Origin: Amycolatopsis sp. CA-126428
Lineage (GTDB): Bacteria; Actinomycetota; Actinomycetes; Mycobacteriales; Pseudonocardiaceae
Length of the DNA: 64,000 bases
NCBI RefSeq assembly: GCF_002904335.1
Contig: NZ_PPHF01000005.1
Span: forward strand, 1-64,000
Direction: 5' to 3'
The translations under genes and the position numbers were made by a program. The notes under the pieces were generated by a model. It did no database searches and had not been told where the DNA came from. It saw only the letters and a list, made by a program, of their open reading frames with translations. Positions within the stretch are counted from its first letter, which is position 1. The number at the start of each line of letters is the position of its first letter. Below are positions 59,511-64,000 of this stretch, piece by piece.

Positions 59511-60023
59511 TCAGCCTTCGACCCAGCCGTGCAGGTGCGACCCGCTCCCGCCCTTGCCCTGGTGCTTGTGGCCCCCGCCGCCGAGCGCGCCGTGGCCCAG
59601 TGCGCCCTGCACCGCCTGCGACACGAAGGTGTTCAGCGAGACGCCCTGGGCGGCGGCCGCGCGTTCGGCCTGGCCCTTGATCTGCTCGACCAGCCGGAGG
59701 GTGATCCGGCTGATGTCACCGCCGTCGATCGGCGGCGGTGGTGTGGTGTCACGTGGTGTCGCGCGTGCCGTCGTCTCCTCGGCGGTGCCGGTGACGACCA
59801 CCCGCACGTCGCGGCCGTCGAGCCGGACGTCCACCACCTGGCCCGGCAAGGCCGCCGTGACCTCGGCGGCGAGGTCGGCGAGGGCGTTCATCAGCGTCAG
59901 GCGGACGGCGGGTTCGAGCGCGGAGGACAGCAGCGCGGCCGCCCGCCGGGTGTGCTCGTCCCCGGCGGCAGCCGTGTTCGCGAGGTCCTCGCGAAGGTTG
60001 GCGATGTACGGCGTCAAGTCCAT
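59511..60023 (-). CDS. Ribbon-helix-helix (HicB-like) regulator with His-rich tail
   Basis: A 170-residue protein. The N-terminal about 90 residues resemble HicB-type antitoxin domains. The ribbon-helix-helix is at about 100-145 (ISRITLRLVEQIKGQAERAAAAQGVSLNTFVSQAVQGAL). The tail (145-170) is Gly/His-rich (GHGALGGGGHKHQGKGG, SGSHLHG) and could bind metal. No HicA-like toxin is adjacent; the partner gene is DUF4097. ATG 60023 is leaderless by its promoter. It probably represses its own operon. Confidence 0.85.
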   Translation of the reverse strand: MDLTPYIANLREDLANTAAAGDEHTRRAAALLSSALEPAVRLTLMNALADLAAEVTAALPGQVVDVRLDGRDVRVVVTGTAEETTARATPRDTTPPPPIDGGDISRITLRLVEQIKGQAERAAAAQGVSLNTFVSQAVQGALGHGALGGGGHKHQGKGGSGSHLHGWVEG

Positions 60024-60058
60024 GACACCACTATGACGTCATCCTTGGTGTCAGTCAA
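60024..60058 (-). promoter_or_regulatory. Promoter and operator of the RHH/DUF4097 operon
   Basis: On the minus strand TTGACT (60053-60058) and CATAGT (60030-60035) are 17 bases apart and end six bases before ATG 60023. The spacer and flanks hold the palindrome TGACGTCA (60034-60041). Outer inverted arms GACACCA (60024-60030) and TGGTGTC (60046-60052) share almost the same centre. Both dyads are good RHH binding sites. Confidence 0.65.
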
Positions 60059-60142
60059 GGCGGCGGGTGGTGTCACGTGTCCCCCGGGAGTGACCGCCCT
60101 CACGCGGTTAGGCTGCGCGGGAGCCGGAGAAGGAGTGCTGAC

Positions 60143-60895
60143 GTGACCGCAACCGTGTCACCCAGAGTGCAGCTGATCGCGAAAACGGAGTTCTTCCCGC
60201 CCGGGGACGTGCCTTGGTCGACCGACGCGGACGGCGGGGAAGCGCTCGCCGAGTTCGCCGGCCGCGCCTGCTACCAGTCGTGGAAGAAGCCGAACCCGGC
60301 CACCGCGACCAACGCCGGCTACCTCGAGCACATCATCGACGTCGGCCACCTTTCGGTGCTGGAGCACGGTTCGGTGACCTTCTACATCACCGGCATCTCC
60401 CGGTCCCTGACCCACGAGCTGATCCGGCACCGCCACTTCTCCTACTCCCAGCTCTCGCAGCGGTACGTCCCGGAGCGCGACGCCGAGTTCGTCGAGCCGG
60501 AGATCATCGCGAACGACCCGGTGCTGCACGAGAAGTTCCTCGCCGCCACCCGGGCCAGCGTCGACGCCTACACCGAGCTGCTGGCCGGGCTCGAGGAGAA
60601 GTTCGCCGACGTCCCGAGCGCGACCCTGCGCCGCAAGCAGGCCCGTCAGGCCGCCCGCGCGGTGCTGCCGAACGCGACCGAAACCCGCATCGTCGTCACC
60701 GGGAACTACCGCGCCTGGCGGCACTTCGTCGCGATGCGCGCGACCGAGCACGCCGACGTCGAAATCCGCGAGCTGGCCGTGGAGTGCCTGCGGCAGCTGC
60801 AGAAGGCCGCGGCGAACGTGTTCGCGGACTTCACCATCTCGACGTTGCCGGACGGCACCGAGATCGCCACGAGCCCGAAGGTGCTGGAAGGCTGA
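60143..60895 (+). CDS. thyX: FAD-dependent thymidylate synthase ThyX
   Basis: A 250-residue ThyX. The motif RHRxxSxxxxSQR is complete (R95-H-R to S105-Q-R107 in [15 protein letters not shown]), and [22 protein letters not shown] and [18 protein letters not shown] match the family. It converts dUMP to dTMP with FAD and NADPH. GTG 60143 follows GGAGAAGGAGTGCTGAC. Its stop overlaps the following ACT-protein start (TGATG), implying coupled expression. Confidence 0.97.
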   Translation: MTATVSPRVQLIAKTEFFPPGDVPWSTDADGGEALAEFAGRACYQSWKKPNPATATNAGYLEHIIDVGHLSVLEHGSVTFYITGISRSLTHELIRHRHFSYSQLSQRYVPERDAEFVEPEIIANDPVLHEKFLAATRASVDAYTELLAGLEEKFADVPSATLRRKQARQAARAVLPNATETRIVVTGNYRAWRHFVAMRATEHADVEIRELAVECLRQLQKAAANVFADFTISTLPDGTEIATSPKVLEG

Positions 60896-61290
60896 TGAAA
60901 CGACTTGCGATCGACGTCCGGCCCGGCGAGTACGCCGTCGTGCGGCTGCCCGCGGACGCCGCGGTGCCCGCCGAGCTCTTCGCGCCCGGCGAGACGTTCG
61001 TCTCGGTGACCAGGACGCCCGAAGAACTGTCGGTGATCTGCCCGGCCGGCCGCGAACCGGCCGGGGCCACGGCCGCCGAGGACGGCTGGCGGCTGCTGTC
61101 GGTCCGCGGCCCGCTGGAGTTCACCCTCACCGGCATCATCGCCGCGCTGGCCTCGGAGCTGGCCGCGGCCGGGGTCACGCTGTTCTCGATGTCGACGTTC
61201 GACACCGACCACATCCTGGTCCGCGCCGGCGACCTCGACGACGCGGTCACGGCGCTGCGCGACTCCGGCCACGAGGTCGCCCTCCCCTGA
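60895..61290 (+). CDS. ACT-domain protein
   Basis: A 131-residue protein with a CASTOR/ACT-like fold. LAIDVRPGEYAVVRLPADAAVP leads into a C-terminal ACT (about 65-131, RLLSVRGPLEFTLTGIIAALASELAAAGVTLFSMSTFDTDHILVRAGDLDDAVTAL). ACT domains bind amino acids or other small regulators. ATG 60895 overlaps the thyX stop, so the two are made together. A direct role in pyrimidine metabolism is unproven. Confidence 0.88.
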   Translation: MKRLAIDVRPGEYAVVRLPADAAVPAELFAPGETFVSVTRTPEELSVICPAGREPAGATAAEDGWRLLSVRGPLEFTLTGIIAALASELAAAGVTLFSMSTFDTDHILVRAGDLDDAVTALRDSGHEVALP

Positions 61291-61367
61291 CCGTCCGGGA
61301 CTTTTCGCCGCCGCCGATCCGGGTACCCGGGGTCGTGGGTGGGCGTGGTCACCCTTGAAAAGCAAAG

Positions 61368-61381
61368 TTCGGCGCGCCTAA
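61368..61381. promoter_or_regulatory. DtxR/MntR-like palindrome upstream of the Nramp gene
   Basis: TTCGG-CGCG-CCTAA is a 14-base palindrome with one mismatched pair, 47 bases upstream of the Nramp start. Its TTxGG/CCTAA halves resemble DtxR-family metal-regulator boxes, so Mn2+ or Fe2+ control of the transporter is plausible. Two nearby CCGGTTTT direct repeats (about 61385 and 61406) are also present. Confidence 0.45.
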
Positions 61382-61428
61382 ACTCCGGTTTTGGGTCCCC
61401 GACATCCGGTTTTCGAGAGGTGGGCGTC

Positions 61429-62670
61429 ATGGCTGTGACCGAGGCTGTCCGGCCGGGACTGGTGACCCGCCTGCGCACCGGGTCGGCCCTGCTCGGGCCG
61501 GCGTTCGTCGCCGCCATCGCCTACGTCGACCCGGGGAACGTCGCCTCGAACATCAGCGCCGGCGCCCGCTACGGCTACCTGCTGGTCTGGGTGATCGTCG
61601 CGGCGAACCTGATGGCCGTGCTGGTGCAGTACCTGTCGGCGAAGCTCGGGCTGATCAGCGGCATGTCGCTGCCGGAGGCCCTGCGCGCCCGCCTGTCCCG
61701 CCCCGCGCGGCTGGCCTACTGGGCGCAGGCGGAGATCGTCGCCATCGCCACCGACCTGGCCGAGGTGGTCGGCGGCGCGATCGCGCTCAACCTGCTGTTC
61801 GACCTCCCGCTCGTCGTCGGCGGCCTGATCACCGGCGCGGTGTCGCTGACGCTGCTGGCGGTCCAGGACCGCGGCGGCCAGCGGACGTTCGAGCGGGTCG
61901 TCACCGGCCTGCTGGCGGTGATCGCGGTCGGCTTCCTGGCCAGCCTGTTCGTCGAACCGCCGTCGCCCACGGAGACCCTCGGCGGCCTGCTCCCGCGGTT
62001 CGACGGCGCGGGCAGCATCCTCATCGCGGCGGCCATGCTCGGCGCGACCGTGATGCCGCACGCGGTCTACCTGCACTCGGGCCTGGTCCGCGACCGCCAC
62101 GGCCGTCCCGAGGGCCTCCAGCGCCGCCGCCTGCTGCGTGCGACGCGCGTCGACGTCGGCTCGGCGATGCTCCTGGCGGGCGCGGTGAACCTGGGCATGC
62201 TGCTGCTGGCCACGACGAACCTCCAGGGCCAGGCGGGCGTCGACAGCATCGAGGGCGCGCACGGCGCGGTCTCCTCGGCCCTCGGTCCGGGCATCGCGCT
62301 GCTGTTCGCGATCGGCCTGCTGGCGTCGGGCCTGGCCTCGACGTCGGTGGGCGCGTACGCGGGCGCGATGATCATGCAGGGGTTGCTGCACAAGCGAATT
62401 CCGCTGGTCCTGCGCCGTCTGGTGACCCTGACGCCGGCGATCGTGGTGCTCGCGCTGGGCGCCGACCCGAGTACCGCGCTGGTGGTGTCCCAGGTGGTGT
62501 TGTCGTTCGGTATCCCGTTCGCGCTGGTGCCGTTGATTCGCCTGACGGCCGACCGTGATCTGATGGGGGAGGACACGAACCGCCGCTCGACGACGGTCGC
62601 GGCCTCGGTGATCGCGGCGATCATCATCGCTCTCAACCTGGTGCTCATCTACCTCACGGTCACCGGTTGA
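61429..62670 (+). CDS. Nramp-family divalent metal transporter
   Basis: A 413-residue Nramp protein with eleven or so helices. The first helix has the metal-binding DPGN motif (AAIAYVDPGNVASNISAG), and the sixth the MPH motif (ATVMPHAVYLHSGL). Both are unchanged, supporting H+-coupled uptake of Mn2+ (or Fe2+). ATG 61429 follows GAGAGGTGGGCGTC. A DtxR-like palindrome lies upstream. A small unknown gene follows 24 bases later. Confidence 0.94.
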   Translation: MAVTEAVRPGLVTRLRTGSALLGPAFVAAIAYVDPGNVASNISAGARYGYLLVWVIVAANLMAVLVQYLSAKLGLISGMSLPEALRARLSRPARLAYWAQAEIVAIATDLAEVVGGAIALNLLFDLPLVVGGLITGAVSLTLLAVQDRGGQRTFERVVTGLLAVIAVGFLASLFVEPPSPTETLGGLLPRFDGAGSILIAAAMLGATVMPHAVYLHSGLVRDRHGRPEGLQRRRLLRATRVDVGSAMLLAGAVNLGMLLLATTNLQGQAGVDSIEGAHGAVSSALGPGIALLFAIGLLASGLASTSVGAYAGAMIMQGLLHKRIPLVLRRLVTLTPAIVVLALGADPSTALVVSQVVLSFGIPFALVPLIRLTADRDLMGEDTNRRSTTVAASVIAAIIIALNLVLIYLTVTG

Positions 62671-62694
62671 CCCACGGAACGGGGAAACGCGGCC

Positions 62695-63129
62695 ATGGCC
62701 TGGACCTTCGCCCTCAACGCCGAATGCGGGGATCGGGAGACCCACGCCCGCGACCTGGCGCGGCACTTCGACGGCTGGCCGGCGGGTGTCTTCAGCCGTG
62801 ACAACGCCTGGTGGTGCGGGATCGCGCCGGACGGCCTCAGCCGCACCGGCGCGCACACCGACGAGGAAGCGGCGGCGATGACCGCGGCCGGCCGCCGGCT
62901 CTACTGGCTGCTCCGGATCGCGCCGCCGGTCTACCGCTACGCGCTCGCCGGCATCGAGACCGACCGGTTCCGCAGCTACGACGAGCTGATGGCGGAGAAG
63001 GACCTGACGATCTTCCCGGGCCTCGTCGTCGCCGAGGACATCTGGATCCGGACGGGCAAGCGCGCCGAGTTCAGCGACTTCGCCCCGGGCTACCGCTGGC
63101 TCCCCTACCGCGGCGAAACCCGCCGCTGA
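62695..63129 (+). CDS. Hypothetical protein downstream of the Nramp gene
   Basis: A 144-residue cytoplasmic protein of no family I recognise. It has mixed alpha/beta character, with WTFALNAECGDRETHARDLA, NAWWCGIAPDGLSRTG and WLLRIAPPVYRYALAGIETDRF. The Trp/Tyr content and lack of repeats suggest a compact globular domain. ATG 62695 follows GGAACGGGGAAACGCGGCC. It may be in the Nramp transcript, but no metal-binding motif is evident. Confidence 0.6.
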   Translation: MAWTFALNAECGDRETHARDLARHFDGWPAGVFSRDNAWWCGIAPDGLSRTGAHTDEEAAAMTAAGRRLYWLLRIAPPVYRYALAGIETDRFRSYDELMAEKDLTIFPGLVVAEDIWIRTGKRAEFSDFAPGYRWLPYRGETRR

Positions 63130-63300
63130 CCAACCGCTCGACAACCCTAGGGGGTAATTGTCTCATCGATGTGGCAGTTAGCCCTAGGGTCGGAGAGCAA
63201 GAGTCGGCGCCACACGCAATCTCGGGCTGCTGCTGGTGCGAATCCCCAGGTCCGGGGCACGGCCGCGGGATGTCCCGGTCGGCGAGCCCGACCGTCAGGC
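63130..63300. promoter_or_regulatory. Region with paired CCCTAGGG palindromes
   Basis: Two CCCTAGGG palindromes (63145-63152 and 63182-63189), 37 bases centre to centre, flank AT-richer DNA (GGTAATTGTCTCATCGATG) that is unusual for this genome. This may be the control region of an unrecognised transcript or the kinase gene. The rest up to 63300 shows nothing clear. Confidence 0.4.
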
Positions 63301-63657
63301 ACGCGAGTCGCCCCTCCAATCACGCGAGTCGTCCCTCCAATCACGCGTGTCGTCCCTCCAATCACGCGTGTCGTCCCTCCAATCACGCGTGTCGTCCCTT
63401 CAATCACGCGTGTCGTCCTTCCAATCACGCGTGTCGTCCTTCCAATCACGCGTGTCGTCCCTCCAATCACGCGTGTCGTCCTTCCAGGTACGCGAGTCGA
63501 CCCTCTGCGTGCGCGAGCCGACCCTCTGGGTGCGCGGGCCGACCCGCTGGGTGCGCGGGCCGACCCTCTGGGTGCGCGAGCCGACCCTATGGGTACGCGA
63601 GTCGTCCCTTTGGGTGCGCGAACCGACCCTCTGGGTACGCGGGCCAGCCGTTCGTCG
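63301..63657 (+). repeat. 17-unit 21-bp tandem repeat array
   Basis: Seventeen consecutive 21-base units run without interruption. The first eight are of the type GTCGTCCCTCCAATCACGCG, the ninth (63469-63489) is a hybrid, and the last eight are of the type CCGACCCTCTGGGTGCGCGA. Every unit has the shared core CGCG(A/T)G(T/C)CG(T/A)CCCT. Because 21 is a multiple of three, all frames stay open and give false repeat proteins. The array ends about 77 bases before the kinase start. Confidence 0.95.
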
Positions 63658-63734
63658 GCACGAATTCCGCGGAACCCGCGGCGCCCCGCGGCGGTCCGAC
63701 TAGCATCTGCGCGACCGCCGCCCGAAGGAGCACC

Positions 63735-64000
63735 GTGACCGACGAACAGACCCGGCCCTACCCGCCGCAGGCGCCCAGCACGCCTGGTCAGCGGGTCGTC
63801 GCGGGCCGCTACCTCCTGCTCGGCGAACTCGGCCGGGGCGGCATGGGCGTCGTGTGGCGGGCGCAGGACCAGGTCATCGGACGCCAGGTCGCGGTCAAGG
63901 AACTGCGGCTGCCCGACGCCGAGTCCGCCGCCGTCTTTTCCGAACGCGCCCTGCGCGAGGTGCGCACCGGCGGGCGGCTCAACGACCCCGCCATCGTCAC
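63735..64000 (+). CDS. Serine/threonine protein kinase (5' part, cut by window edge)
   Basis: The first about 88 residues of a Pkn-type kinase run off the window. After a Pro-rich start (about 1-20) the kinase domain begins with VVAGRYLLLGELGRGGMGVVWRA, giving the glycine loop GRGGMG and VAVKEL with the ATP-binding Lys. GTG 63735 follows CGAAGGAGCACC. The C-terminal regulatory or membrane part is not visible. TAGCAT at 63701-63706 may be its -10 box. Confidence 0.9.
   Translation, partial: MTDEQTRPYPPQAPSTPGQRVVAGRYLLLGELGRGGMGVVWRAQDQVIGRQVAVKELRLPDAESAAVFSERALREVRTGGRLNDPAIV

Noticed and set aside
59511..60023. Complete HicAB toxin-antitoxin system
   Set aside because: No HicA-like gene (small dsRBD-fold RNase) is adjacent on either side.
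63301..63657. Possible CRISPR array
   Set aside because: The 21-base units are directly abutting with no unique spacers, and no cas genes are in the window.
63169..63738. Long frames over the 21-bp array giving SRVSSLQ- or TRVIGGT-type heptad repeat proteins on both strands
   Set aside because: They stay open only because the repeat length is a multiple of three. They lack a ribosome site and exist in several frames at once.

Overview
The window is a chromosomal stretch from a very GC-rich actinomycete, most likely a member of the Pseudonocardiaceae such as Amycolatopsis. Supporting signs are the frequent GTG starts, strong third-position G/C bias, a WhiB-family gene, a DprE2-like arabinan-pathway reductase, an Scr1-type HTH/DUF397 pair, and a gene order (rimP-nusA-ylxR-infB-ylxP-rbfA, then nrnA-MATE, then truB-ribF-rpsO-pnp-M16-dapB) that matches the mycobacterial/actinomycete core arrangement. 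The genus is an inference; the sequence carries no rRNA or other marker that settles it.

Layout. 0-8 kb: a CAT-anticodon tRNA, a bile-acid-transporter-like gene with a divergent LysR regulator, two overlapping sigma-factor genes, whiB, another ECF sigma factor, dprE2 and an LCP cell-wall ligase. 8-14 kb: a five-gene acyl-CoA catabolic operon (CoA transferase, enoyl-CoA hydratase, acetoacetate-decarboxylase-like enzyme, hydroxyacyl-CoA dehydrogenase, acyl-CoA dehydrogenase) behind a LysR gene. 14-21 kb: two two-component systems, one in an operon with two small exported proteins and one converging on an M50-type protease, with compact TetR/SRPBCC and HxlR units between them. 21-25 kb: GPP34, a PEP-mutase-like enzyme, a class V aminotransferase and unknown membrane or exported proteins. 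25-32 kb: the rimP-nusA-ylxR-infB-ylxP-rbfA translation cluster. 32-41.5 kb: accessory genes plus nrnA and a MATE exporter. 41.5-50 kb: truB, ribF, an HTH gene, thpR, rpsO, pnp, an M16 peptidase and dapB. 50-64 kb: LysR, the Scr1/DUF397 pair, GtrA, an AlkX-like DNA glycosylase, a HEAT/MerR-HEAT operon, a ribbon-helix-helix/DUF4097 operon, thyX, an ACT protein, an Nramp transporter and the start of a Ser/Thr kinase.

How it works together. Most of the core encodes transcription termination (NusA), translation initiation (IF2), ribosome maturation (RimP, RbfA), RNA modification and decay (TruB, PNPase, NrnA), flavin synthesis (RibF), lysine/diaminopimelate synthesis (DapB) and thymidylate synthesis (ThyX). 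The accessory stretches are mainly small regulator-target units. At least thirteen genes have a TANNNT-like -10 box ending 6-8 bases before the start codon, the arrangement expected for leaderless transcripts.

The most unusual non-coding content is a family of 21-bp tandem repeats in four intergenic regions (near 14.0, 22.0, 39.1 and 63.5 kb). There is also a 46-48-bp palindrome present after two different genes and a GC-rich hairpin family. No CRISPR array, prophage, transposase or rRNA gene was seen. Almost every position is coding. The intergenic stretches over 300 bases are 3992-4526 (regulatory DNA only) and 63130-63734 (mostly the 21-bp repeat array).
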